Source: Cordilura impudica (taxonomy: Eukaryota; Arthropoda; Insecta; Diptera; Scathophagidae). From it: 64,000 nt of DNA. The stretch is from the NCBI GenBank assembly GCA_963682025.1, contig OY821520.1, positions 83,791,465 through 83,855,464 of the forward strand, in the 5' to 3' direction. Within the stretch, counting starts at the first letter, position 1. Each line of letters opens with the position of its first letter. The position numbers and the translations under genes were made by a program. Positions 22,601 through 34,164 of the stretch are shown one piece after another. Below the pieces are notes generated by a model. It had not been told where the DNA came from. It saw nothing but the letters and a program-made list of their open reading frames with translations, and ran no database searches.

Positions 22601-23099
22601 TTAAAATTAAAAAATAAAATTAAGGGATTTTCAGGTCCCTCCAATCCTTTTTAGTTCGCGTTCATAGTGTATTTTGTCAACAAAAACTATCGCTTAAAGA
22701 AATTTTTATATTTTTCCCGTTTTAAGCTCATTTTTGGAGCATTATTCGATTAAAGGTATTTTACGAGACAATGTGGCTATCATTCAACCGAATGTTAAGA
22801 CCAACTTTACAAGGATTATCAAATATATGACGATTTGCAAACAGATCAATATCAAAATATTTGATGCCTGCGATAAGTCAATTCGTCTATTTGGCTGTGT
22901 AGTGTGGCATGTTACAACTTAACTCATCCACGAACTACTGGTAAATAGATCTCTGCGCTTAACTATTGGTGATCACATCGGATGATATACGTCTGAAACT
23001 AAAGATTAAAAGTTTTCTATTTCTCAATACTTTTACATATCCTAGAATGCCACTATTGCAATCTAGGAAATTTTATGAATTTTTTTACAATACTAACTC

Positions 23100-23469
23100 A
23101 AATATTGATACGCAAATACGCAAGGCGATTTCTTGTGACATATTGTACACTTTGCATTACCAACCGATTTTGACCAAAAATATACCACTTGAAAGGTATT
23201 TTTTACAGATATGCACCACCTGGTAATTTTTTTTTTTTTTTTTTGCAAAATTCATTTATAATTGCTACTAACAAATACATAAAACACATATTGAAGTTTC
23301 AAATAAAAAAACTATACAACGCTATGTGTGTGTTTATTAAATTTGTGTTGAATTGTGAATTGGCTAAAACTGATTAGCATACCTTCAGACTCTTATAAAA
23401 TTATTTATGAATGAAAAAATAAAATTTCCTAGATTTTGCACTCGAATTTCGAGGGTTGGGCTCTGCTAG
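23100..23469 (+). mobile_element. Non-autonomous Helitron, family 1, copy 3
   Basis: The 5' end is diverged (TATTGATACGCAAATACGCA). The interior has AAGGCGATTTCTTGTGACAT, and the 3' end reads CACTCGAATTTCGAGGGTTG with CTCTG and CTAG. Confidence 0.7.
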
Positions 23470-24185
23470 CCAACACAAATGAACGAAAATAATGTTATAT
23501 CAAAACTTTATCTATCAATATGCTTTGAAGTTCTTAATAAAATATTTCGAAAACAAATTTTGATGAGGGCTTAAATATGTAGTAACACATACTAAAATTT
23601 CCTTTGACACATAAAACTTTATTATGTACATTGCCCATAATCCTTTAAAAAGGAAACTAGAAAACAAATTGAAAACCGTATTTCATCTGGTTCGTGAGCA
23701 ACGATTTTTTTGTTTTTTGTCACCATTTACTTTTATCGTTCTAAAAAATTAAACCGTTTGATGAACTTTCTTATATAATTGAAAATTTTTATTTTATATA
23801 TCATATTTAGGGCTGCGAAATGAGAAATTCGGATCACAAAAATTAACACATTTTAAAATCATGATTTATGAATATGAATATGTTTTCGGTATTTGAAACA
23901 CCAAAATAATAAGTTTTAATTCCAATTTCTATATATGTATGTGTTGGAGTCGATTATTAATGAGCATGTAGTCATACTCTACGTTGCCCTAATGAGTTTG
24001 GTCTTTTTTCAATTGGGTTATTTTTTCTATATCCTCAATACAGTTCGGCTAATCTTAAAAATAAGTTAAAAACCGATTTAAACACTTAAAGACTAATTGT
24101 ACTAGGACACTATAGAAAAACCTCGAAAGGCTTTGGCGTTCTCATAATTATATATTATCACTCATGCGTCTAAGTATTAATATAA
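23470..24185. other. A/T-rich spacer, nothing recognised
   Basis: No supported gene, transposon end or array. Only short poly-A/T runs are seen. Confidence 0.45.
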
Positions 24186-24553
24186 CTAATGCCGTTTTCT
24201 TTTCTGACAAAAAATGTCGCACTTTATTTGCAATTTTTTCGAAAAGTGTATTTTTTTATATATTCTGAATTAAGAGCTACCTTATCTTATACATCAACCG
24301 AAAGGTCTCAAAGGCAAGCACTCGTGTGAGAATACTCCCCCATTGTTTCCCTTTTTTGAATATTTTCATCCTATGACATCAAAGAGGATAGTAATCAATT
24401 TTTTTTTTCATTTTATTAACCCGCTCTTTGAGACCTTTCGATTGATATATAAGATAAGGTTTCTCTTAATTAAGAATATATTAAAAACTTCACTTCTCGA
24501 AAAAAGTGCAAATAAAGTGCGACATTTTTTGTCAGAAAAGAAAACGACATAAG
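24186..24553. mobile_element. Foldback MITE with about 125-bp arms
   Basis: Left arm contains TTTTCTTTTCTGACAAAAAA, GTCGCACTTTATTTGCAA and TTATCTTATACATCAACCGA with AAGGTCTCAAAG. The right arm is its diverged reverse complement, ending TTTGTCAGAAAAGAAAACGA. No protein is encoded. It ends a few bases before a Helitron copy. Confidence 0.75.
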
Positions 24554-24555
24554 TA

Positions 24556-25115
24556 TCTATAATATTAATAGGCAAAGCGATTTTTTGTGACATCTTCTAC
24601 ACCGTTAGTTAGCAACCGATTTTGACAAAAAACAAATATACCATTTGAAAGGCATTTCCTTGCAGATGTCCACCATATTTCCAGATTTGCACCATCTGCT
24701 ACATTTTTTTGGAGTAAAACTCATTTAAAGTTGCTACTAACACATACATGAAACACATAAACTAAACAATTTTGTTTGTGAGTTATTAAATTTGTTAATG
24801 TGTTTGCAAAAATTATATATCAAAAGCCCTGTGTTAGATTGTGAATTAGCTAAAATTGATTGGCATAACTTTAGGCTCTTATAACATTATTTATTAACAT
24901 GGCCAGTTATATAACTTCTGTGTGTTTAACAAATATTTATTATGAAATTTAATGAATTTTATTTAAAAAATTCACAATTTAGTTAATTTTGTTTAAATAT
25001 TCAAAAATATTTTATATATATATATAGGTAAAAAAACAGCGAAAGATAAAAATTTAATGAAAAAATAAAAATTCCTAGAATTTGCACTCCAATTTCGAGG
25101 GCTGGGCTCTGCTAG
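24556..25115 (+). mobile_element. Non-autonomous Helitron, family 1, copy 4 (long)
   Basis: Starts TCTATAATATTAATAGGCAA immediately after an A and ends CTAG before a T. The hairpin region is CACTCCAATTTCGAGGGC. It is longer than most copies because of A/T-rich interior sequence at about 24895-25050. Confidence 0.8.
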
Positions 25116-25124
25116 TTAATATAA

Positions 25125-25486
25125 CCAGCAGATTCCAGCGCTCGAAATTCGAGTGCAATTTCTAGACAGCTTTATTTTGCAACTTAGCCAATTCACAAAC
25201 GAACGCTTTTATGGTTTATTATTATTGTGAATGAAGATAACAAACTCATTAACAAAGACATTAACAAATTTAATACAACACACATAGCATATGTGTAATT
25301 TTATGTATCTGTTAGTAGCAACTTTAAATGTAATTTACTCAAAATAATGGAAAAAACTTAAAAATCTGTAAATCTGCAAAACTGCTAAAATACCTTTCAA
25401 ATAATATACATTTGGTCGAAATCGGGATAAAACGGTAGAACAATACATCGGCCACAAGAAATCGCCTAACCTATTGATATTATAGA
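25125..25486 (-). mobile_element. Non-autonomous Helitron, family 1, copy 5
   Basis: Plus strand starts CCAGCAGATTCCAGCGCTCG (CTAG mutated to CCAG) and ends TATTGATATTATAGA. It lies tail to tail with copy 4, only about 9 bp apart. Confidence 0.8.
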
Positions 25487-27435
25487 TGATATTATTTATA
25501 ATAATATGCATTAATATAATACGTTTAAGCATTAATGTAACAACAAGGCTTCGCTACGATTTTGATGAAGAATGGAATAGGAAATCAGCAATTAGTCTTT
25601 GGTTATAGCTGAAAAACTAAGCAAACAAACACAAGAAAAGTAAAAAGTATAAGGGTCATAAAAAAAGTTAGGTCTGAGAACCCGAAACCTGTGGCTCGAA
25701 AATGCTCCACAGTGTAATCTCTTAAAGAAAATGGTTCGAAAAAAAATTCTAAAATAAAAACATTTGGAATACATTTATTTAAAATTTTAATACATTGTTC
25801 ATTACTACTCATTTTTAGCCCCTTTCAGCTAAATAGTAAAAAGTCCTATCAAAATGAGTAGCCTAGATAAAAACCAAACGAAAAAAAAAATCATATTTTT
25901 TTAAAGTTCATCTTTAATCTTTTAACAGCTTATATGTATGAATAATAATGCTAAATATTTGTTAAAAGCTTTTCTAAAATAAGTACAAACATATGTTTTG
26001 CTCCCCAAAAATTGTTCATAAAAATATTAAAATAAAAATGCTCACCAGCCTACCACCACCGCTACAACACAGACAACATTAAAATTTATGATAGACTACA
26101 AAACGTATAAAAAGTAGCAATTTGCTAATTCACCATTGCACATTTAGTTTTAAAAAAATACATAAAGCCCCATCCTCCACCCCATCACCCCTGTTGAAAA
26201 TCATAGCAGCAGACAAACAAACTCATAACATTTGCGAACCCAAATCATCTGCACTAAACTGTGCATGTGTGGATTAAAACACATAAATTCCATTAGAGTT
26301 TTCTAAGAGGATTAAATTTTTATTTTATGTTTAGCATGGTTTTAGCGTATTTAACTTGAAATTTTGAAAACTACACAAACCCCCCACACACACACACACA
26401 CAGTTTAGCACATACGCAAACATAAAATTCAGAACTATAGAACACACTCATATATGTAAAGACGTTAGAGCATGTATGTGAAATTTGAACATGTGGTTAA
26501 TATTTGTACCAAAGAAACTTTTCTATAAGATAAATTTAGAAATTGTCTAAAGTTTTTTTTATTTATAAAAAAAAAATGTTCACTTGCTATTTTAGTGGTG
26601 AAATCATAAATTAAAATACTTGAAAATGCTGTGAGTGTATGTGTGTGTGTGTGTGTGTGTGTGTATGTTTAAAAGCAAAAGTTGTAGATTAAATTAAAAA
26701 TCCATAAGCCTAAAAGTAGATACTTTATTTTTTAGCAAATGTGTTAATTTCCATAGTGCACTGTGGTAGTTGAAAGTTAAAAGTTTTGCTTATGATACTG
26801 TAAAGCAAGTAAGGGCCATTATTACAACTTGCTTTTAAAGTAAATGTTAGTAAAAGGTAACTGTAGCTAAAGTGAGCAATAAAGTGACCTTATCTGTTTT
26901 TCGTTATAACAACTTCCCAGGAAAATAAAATTTATATTTTTGATAATGTGACAATCTTTTCTTTATTTACCTATTTGTCATACGAATGTTGGCGAACACT
27001 CCTATATCTCTTGCCGCACTCAGAAGATATCGTAGATCTTGGAATCCAGTCCACTTCTGAATATGTGGCAATACCAAATAAATTGGTTTATAAAAATATG
27101 TGATGGCAACGTACTTTTATTTATTTGTTTACGAACAAACTAACAAAAATTTGTGAAATTTATTTTTTTTTTTATATATATTTGTGACTTGCCACATGCC
27201 CCAAAAATGTATTGAAAAATCTAAAATACTGAAGCCAAACATGGAAACTGTACAACAAATAGCAAATAATGTGAATTTCATTTTCTTCTTCATAGACCAG
27301 AAAATGTGGCAACATTAAATTGATAAACCTCACGTCAAAAATTAAAGGCAACACTATCTGCCCTCCAGCTTATCGGTCACTTTTGGCTTAAAGTATACTT
27401 ATAATAACGAAAAACTAATAATCTGCTATTGGCAG
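25487..27435. other. A/T-rich spacer with CA and TG microsatellites
   Basis: No gene is supported. A (CA)n run lies at about 26388-26401 and a (TG)n run at about 26639-26664. The region 26040-26900 is less repetitive than its surroundings and could be unique single-copy DNA. Confidence 0.45.
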
Positions 27436-27505
27436 GTTGTAATAATAGCCCTAAGGGTGTTAAATACAGCTGTGGCGAATCTTTGATATCCTCCACATTA
27501 GAGTG
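27436..27505 (+). mobile_element. mini-me-like head fragment, group B
   Basis: AAGGGTGTTAAATACAGCTG and GCGAATCTTTGATATCCTCC match the group B head. Only the head remains before the long inverted-repeat sequence begins. Confidence 0.45.
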
Positions 27506-27631
27506 GTCCTTAAAAAATAAAAATGCGATTTTGGGAATAGGCGGGGTACAGTTTGTTACTTTTCCATATAAAACAAATAAAAGTGAAGTTTGGGGACGAT
27601 CGGATAAAGAAAAGTCGCGCCGGAAATCGAC

Positions 27632-29736
27632 TGAAAATTTCAAGTGTGTTTATATGGGGAAAATACGACTTTTTTTTTCAGATTTTACGAAAATTTCGAT
27701 CTATAGTAAGAATCGGGATCAGTATTAAATTATTTATTCAAAACGGTATAAAAATTCAAAATCCAATAAAAATTTGCCAAGAAATAGCAAATGCCCCAGA
27801 CAACTTTTGTCCAAAAAAAAAAACTAGGTCATGAAATTTGATGGCATTTTTTTTCAACTTTGAGAAATTTATTAAAGCCATAATTTTTTTTTGTCTCTAT
27901 ACTTGTAAGGACTCAGATATGAAGTATTGTTTTATTACCACGTGGTTAACCTATTGCGCATTGAGACCGAAAAAGGGAAATTTTTTTGATAAAATTTTGA
28001 AAACTCCTTTTACAAGTTTTAAAAAAATTTCTTTAACAAAATTTAAAAAAATGGATCTGGCACTTTAAGGTTTTATTAGATGCATGTCAGAGATTCACTG
28101 TGTGAATTTTTAGGTAAATCCCTACGCCAGAATTTTTTGACAATGATTTTATTTTTGCCGATTTGCAGAAAAATGGGATTTTTGTAAAATATTCTGTAAA
28201 TGTATTCTTTCTAAATACTTTGTATCAAAAAATCATCACTTTTCTACTTTTAAATGTTAAATTTTATCTTAGTAGCCTAGGATTTCGGAAAAAATAATAT
28301 GACTCCATTAACCCTTTTGGATTCGGGGTCACATATGACCCCAAGCTAATAAAAGGCAATTTATTCAAAAAATTCAAATATTTTGTAAGTGCTGTTGAAT
28401 ATTTAGATGCGACGCTTAAAATATAATAATCAAATGTTTAGAACTTCCATTCCTAAAATTTGGGATAAATCCGAGAACGTTAAGACATTATTTGCCAAGG
28501 CCAGCTTTGGATTTTAAAATATTTTTAAATAAAAATTACCGAAAGCGAGTTCTACTACTCGTATTAAACTCGATGAAACCACTACTTAGAATTTAATAAG
28601 AATATTTCGGTTAATTTTTATTTATTTAACCCTTCAGTGCTCCTGGGATCAAAATAATCCATTGTTATATATCTTTGGCGCAATTATCTGCTTATTGCTC
28701 GCGAATATAAATTAAAACAACTTTTAACCAATTTTGTTATAAAATTATTTTATGTATAAAAACTATCTATATTTTTCTATATTAAATAAGAAGGCCCACA
28801 AGTGACCCAAAGCTAATAAAAGACAACTTATTCAAAAGAATATGAAATATAAAATTAATTCTATTTTTAGTATATTCTATTTTGGTATATTTAAGGATGA
28901 TTTAGTGTGCGATTCAAATTGTTTTCTGTAATCAGTTACGACTTGCAATAAATATTGCTTTTCTTGTTCGTTCTTGTTAATATGTTAGTATACTCTTCAA
29001 TCAATTTAACACCGCGTTCTTTTCATTTTATTTATTTAATTTGGAAATATATAGAGAGTTTTTATACATATAACATTATAAAATCTAACATTTAAAAGTA
29101 GAAAAGTGATGAATTTTTGATACAAAGTATTTAGAAAGAGTACATTTTCAGAATATTTTACTAAAATCGCATTTTTCTCGAAATCCGCAAAAATAAATTC
29201 CCTGTCAAAAATTCTGGCATAGGGATTTACTTAAAAATTCACACAGTTAATCTGTAACATGTATTTAACAAAACCGTAAAGTTTTAGATTCAGTTTTTTA
29301 AATTTTGTTTAAGAAAATTTTTTAAAACTTGAAAAAGGAGTTTTCAAAATTTTATGAAAAAATTTCCCATATTCGGTCTCAATGCGCAATAGGTTAACAA
29401 CGCGGTAATAAAACAATACTTCATATCTGATTACTTATAAGTATAGAGACAAAAAAAAATTATAGCTTTAATCAATTTCTCAAAGTTGAAAAAAATGTCA
29501 TCAAATTTCATGACCTAGTTTTGTTTTTGGCACAAAAGTGGTCTGGGGCATTTGCTATTTCTTGACAAGGTTTTATTCGATTTTGAAGTTTTATAGATTT
29601 TTAAAAGGATAATTTGATACTGATCCCGAATTAGATAACAACTTGCCGGAAAAAGTTAACTATAGAACGAAATTTTTGTAAAATCTGAAAAAAAAAATCA
29701 TATTTTCCCCATATAAACACACTTGAAATTTTCAAT
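27632..29736. repeat. Long inverted repeat: arms 27632-28263 and 29083-29736
   Basis: Each arm is about 0.63-0.65 kb. Shared blocks are AAATAGCAAATGCCCCAGAC, GGTTAACCTATTGCGCATTG (right arm has one change), AAACTCCTTTT.CAAGTTTT and TTCTACTTTTAAATGTTA. Arms differ at many positions, so the structure is old. The 0.8-kb middle contains TTAACCCTTTTGGATTCGGG (28308) and TTTAACCCTTCAGTGCTCCT (28625), which look like piggyBac-type ends. It also has a direct repeat around CAAGCTAATAAAAGGCAATT (28338) and its match near 28808. No arm encodes a recognisable protein. Confidence 0.8.
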
Positions 29737-29899
29737 CGCGTTGAGGCACGACTAAATGTTTTTTGATTCGCCCAAAACTTTGTATTTCTCATTTTTTTTT
29801 TCTATTCGCATATTTCTAGGCGGTGAGACCGAGAGTTTGAACAATTTTTTTCCCTACATATAAGGAAGGGCCACCATAATGTACATATACATATTAAAC

Positions 29900-31402
29900 T
29901 AATTTGGATAATCGCGGAAAAATGGGTAGGATCAGTGGGCGTGGTGCACCCATACAAATAAAATATTAAATGTCATATATCTGAAGTATTGCCATTGTGA
30001 ATACATTGAAACTTTGTCTGAGTTCATGAGTTTTTAAAAAATGGGCGATATCGGACCAATAGGCGTGGCACCTATACAAAAAAAATATGAAGCATTATAA
30101 AAATGACAGTCTCGAAACTCTTGACATGTACATTAATTACCTATGTGAGTAGTCCTGTAATATATGGGCGGAATCACCAAAATCAAAAATCGCCAAAACC
30201 GAAAATCGCGTATACCAATAATAGCCAAAATCAAAAATCACAAAAAACAAAAATCGTCAAATTAAAAAATTGCCAAAACCGAAAATCGCGAATACCAAAA
30301 ATCGCCAAAAATAAAAATTGCAAGAACCGAATAACGCGAATAACAAAATCGCAAAAAATGAAAATCGCCAAATCAAAAATTGCCAAAACCGATAATCTCT
30401 AAGGCCGAGGCCACGCAATGAGCGGCAAAGCGGCGAGCGGCAGAGCGATGAGCGGAAAAAATTAAAACATATGAAATACTACTGAAGTGGCCACAGAATG
30501 AGCGGCATGTGAGCGGCATTTCTGAGCGTCTAAGCGGCGCCGCTCAGGAATAGAACTTGTTCTAATTTTTAATTGATTTCTGAGCGGCAAGAATAAAAAT
30601 GGCAAAAAAAAAATGGCTTTTTTTTTTGTTTTGTCAATCTGTAGCGCGATTCAGTAACTTCTTTTTAACGATAATCGAATCGTTAGAAAAAGAATAAAAC
30701 AAAATTATCGATTTTGGTATTCAGTATAATTTTTAAACGATATTCGCTGTTGTTAAAGTCAGTCTTAACGACAACCATTTTTGTGTTGTTTTTCAATCGA
30801 TAAAAAGTTAAAAAGGTTGAAATGTAGTCATGCATATATAAATAAAAATCATAAAATAGTGAAAATATTTTGCTTTTATTATAAAAACTTTTTATAAAAA
30901 TAATAAATAAACATTTTGACAACTAACCGCTCAGAAATGACGCTCAGTAATAAGCCACTTGCCGCTCAAACTCGCCACTCTGCCACTTGCCGCTTTGCCG
31001 CTCATTGCGTGGCCTCGGCCTAACAACAAAAATTGCCAAAATAAATAGTCGAGAAAATCAAAAATCACGAAAATAAAAACGACTAAGGTAAAAATCGATA
31101 AAATTTAAAAATCGCCAAAATAAAAAATCGCAATAAACAAAAATCAACAAATCAAAAATAACAACAAAAAAAGCAAGATTCGCCAAAGCCAAAAATCGCC
31201 AAAACCGAGAATCGCGAATAACAATAATCGTCAAAATCAAAAATTACTAAAACCGAGAATCGCGAAAAATAATATTCGCCAAAGTCAAAAATCGCCAAAA
31301 TCAAAAATCGCCAAAATCAAAAATCGCCAAAATCAAAATCGCAAAATCAAAAATCACCAAAAATAAATAAAAAGGATGCGAAGCGCATCGAGTTACTGCT
31401 AG
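29900..31402 (+). mobile_element. Helitron family 2, copy 1, with 16-bp minisatellite
   Basis: Two units of a longer repeat (about 29925-30165: ATGGGYRRRATCxGACCAATxGGCGTGG type) are followed by a minisatellite of roughly 16 bp with units such as AAAATCGCCAAAATCA (30165-30400 and 31024-31370). The 3' end shows hairpin GATGCG-AAG-CGCATC, nine bases, then CTAG before T (31399-31402), the canonical Helitron 3' end. The 5' end is not defined. It is split by a MITE at 30403-31020. Confidence 0.7.
30403..31020. mobile_element. PIF/Harbinger-like MITE flanked by TAA
   Basis: 618 bp. Ends are GGCCGAGGCCACGCAATGAG and its exact reverse complement, with the TIR continuing with mismatches to about 50 bp. 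TAA is on both sides (30400-30402 and 31021-31023), a 3-bp TWA target duplication as used by PIF/Harbinger. Removing it rejoins the minisatellite. GAGCGGC or its complement recurs many times near both ends, and these G/C-rich blocks stand out in an A/T-rich region. The middle is A/T-rich and non-coding. Confidence 0.8.
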
Positions 31403-31734
31403 TTGTCTATATATTAGCAATTGCTGACCTTTATACGACATATCACCAATTGTTAATTTTTTTTAACTTTGTTGAAAAATTTTATGATTATTTCTAAAAT
31501 TACACTGGGCACCAAATGGAAAGAAATTTATCCACTTTAAGTGCGAATATTTTTTACATATTGTGGCCTGATATATACGAAAGTACTTAGTTTCCAATCT
31601 AGCAAATCTGGCAACTGAAGATAGTAATATATAGACAATAAAAATACCACAATTCATGCCAAAATTTTTAAAAATAACACTAGTATTTTAAGTCCAATTG
31701 GCAGAAATATGAATTTTTATTCCATTTTGAATTT

Positions 31735-31970
31735 TTATAGCCTTTTGGATAGATAATTTAATACTGATCCCGATTCTTGCAACAAAAGTCATATTTTCCC
31801 CATATAAACACAATTGAAATTTTCAATCGATTTCCGGCGCGACTTTTCTTTATCCGATTGTCCTAAAACTTCACATTTATTAGTTTTATATGGAAAGGAA
31901 ACAAACTGGATCCCGCCTATCCCCAAAATCGCATTTCCATATTTTACGGACTACTCTACTCCACATGGGT
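31735..31970 (-). repeat. Third copy of the long inverted-repeat unit (partial)
   Basis: Reverse complement of 27490-27760: CCCATATAAACACAATTGAA, AATCGATTTCCGGCGCGACT and GGATCCCGCCTATCCCCAAA. It is followed by a group B mini-me-like fragment, just as the left arm is preceded by one, so the two repeats seem to travel together. Confidence 0.65.
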
Positions 31971-31999
31971 TTCACGTTTACTGCACTTATAACAAATAT

Positions 32000-32250
32000 A
32001 AAGAAAATATTTGAAAAAGTAAACAATTTGATAAATTACTACTAATTTTTTACAACACACACACTGAATTTTTAATATTTTATAGAGGTGCCTTCATATT
32101 TTTGGACATATCTTTACACCATTACGCCCGATTTACCCCATTTTCAATAGCAACCTGCCCGAAATAATGGCATACATTATTATCTTAACTTTACCCAGGT
32201 CAATACTTTTTTGTGAATGAGCGTGATTTCAACAGACAAACGGTAAAATT
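32000..32250 (+). mobile_element. mini-me-like element, group B, copy 3 (partial)
   Basis: CAACACACACACTGAATTTT, AGAGGTGCCTTCATATTTTT, TTTACCCAGGTCAATAC and GAGCGTGATTTCAACAGACA. Head and tail are missing. Confidence 0.65.
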
Positions 32251-32439
32251 TTGTGCTATTTTGAACGATTGTTTTTATAAATGCATTCCTTTTTCCAATC
32301 ATAATTTTGAGCATTCAAAGTAATTTTTGGGGCCTTTTTACAAGATACGCAAAATCCTGTTCAATGTTAGATTATGCTAAATATTCTTCCAGTATAATTT
32401 ACTGAATAATAATTCTTATACGAGGTATTTAGATAATTT

Positions 32440-34160
32440 GAAATCAAACTTTGCTAATAACCCAAAGTCCTTCTTTGACTCTTTGACGTGTTAAACGCAA
32501 ATCTTCGTCGTTACCGCCTACAATGTTTTGCAATGATAGTTCATCCTCTGATTATCTTGATATTGCGAATATGTTTGCTTAATTTTTCCAGTACATGTAT
32601 AGAAATACTATTGCAAATATTTTAACCATCTCGCTATCTATCCATATTTAATAAAAGTTGCATCGGTATCAAATATTCCGCTCTTTGATAAGGAAACAGT
32701 TTTTAAGTTTGATCGGTTGAAATTTTCATACAAGCCTGGTCTTGATAGTGTTACTGCTTGTAGCCCACACCGTTATTTTCAACAGTCTTTTGCAAATTGC
32801 TTATTTTCCTACTTCTTGAAAAGAATCATTCATTAAACCTTTGTATAAGTCAGGTGGGAGGGCGAATGTACTCAGCTATAGGGGAATAGGAAAGCTAAGT
32901 GTTATTCCTAAGTTAATGGAGAAACTTGTTACTGATTATCTCAACTAAATTCGAATATGTCTTCATTTCAACATGACTTTTTGAAATCAAGATCAACATT
33001 TACTAATATTCTAGAATTTTCGACTCATGTTTTCGAAGGTTTCGTCCGTGGTGAGCAGACGGATGTGATATACACTAATTTTAGTAAAACTTTTACATGA
33101 GTCTATTATTTTGTGGATTGAATCGTATCTTTCACTTAGGACTCAAAGAGTCATGTTTCGCCATATTGAATTTGAGATTGTAAGTGTTACTTCTGACGTC
33201 CCCAACGCCGTCATTTGTGCCTGTTATTATTTCTACTATTCGTAAATGATCTTCCGACTATAATTTCGAATTGCAACGTCCTTATGTATGCAGGTGATGT
33301 TAAGTTATTTCACTGTTTAAATGACACAAATGATCATATTACTCTTCAATGTGAGCTTGATTTTTTAGTTGAATGGTGTAATGTGAACTTGATGGAATTG
33401 ATTCTTAAGAAATGTAAACGAATGGTATTTCACAGAAGAGGAAAATTTCTGACGAGCATTGCATTAATGCAATAGTATTGGATACCGTTCAAACATTTTT
33501 GGATCTTGGTGTTCTTATTGTTAGGAAACTTGATTTCATTGGTCATATTTGTATGATTGTTAATAAGGCAAGATCTACTCTTGGTTTCACTAAAACATGG
33601 GCTAAGGAGTTTTTTGATCCGTATGTTGCTAAACAGCTTTATACAGCACTTGTACTACCAATTTTGGAATATGCATCAATAGTATGGAATTCATATTATT
33701 AGGTTCACGCCAATGCAATTGAGTGGAGAGCAGAAAAAGTTTTTCTTATACTGTTTACGTGGTTTGGGTTAGAGTTATGATGACTAATAGACTAAGGCTT
33801 ATCAGATTTCCAGCCCTTGAGAGTAGGAGGACCATGCTGGATGTTACATTTGTATTCAACCTTGCGAATGCTGATGTTGACTCCGAGTTTCTTTTATCAA
33901 ATTAAAATTTTAACATATCTTGTAGATGCACAAGACCTTTCAATCCGATTTATTTTGACTATTTTAGGACTAATTATACTAATTCCTATCCTTTCCGTAG
34001 AATTTTTCATGATTATATTGTGTTACAAAATTTCGTTGATTTTAATTTTTTTTTTTATCAACCAATACTCAAATGCAGTGCATTGTGTTGATTTCAGGAA
34101 AATAGGTTATGGGAAAGAGGAAAGAGGGAGTAGTGTTTGTGGATATTTGACTTAAATTTT
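32440..34160 (+). pseudogene. Non-LTR retrotransposon reverse transcriptase remnant
   Basis: Degenerate pol sequence read in several frames: NPKSFFD (about 32460), a YRGIGKLSVIPKLMEKLV block (about 32880-32935), SVTSDVPNAVICACYY where GVPQGS is expected (about 33180), FVNDLPTIISNCNVLMYAGD (33240-33300) with the catalytic YADD changed to YAGD, then FLDLGVLIV..KLDFIGHI, LYTALVLPILEYASIVWNS (33640-33690) and a C-terminal tail. Stops and frameshifts are frequent. The order matches Jockey/I-group RTs. No endonuclease domain was recognised. It abuts the oppositely oriented RT at about 34165. Confidence 0.85.
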
Positions 34161-34164
34161 ACAA

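Noticed and set aside
27377..27834. Several overlapping open frames on both strands
   Set aside because: They lie in the inverted-repeat unit, are not conserved as protein in the other arm or the third copy, and resemble no family.
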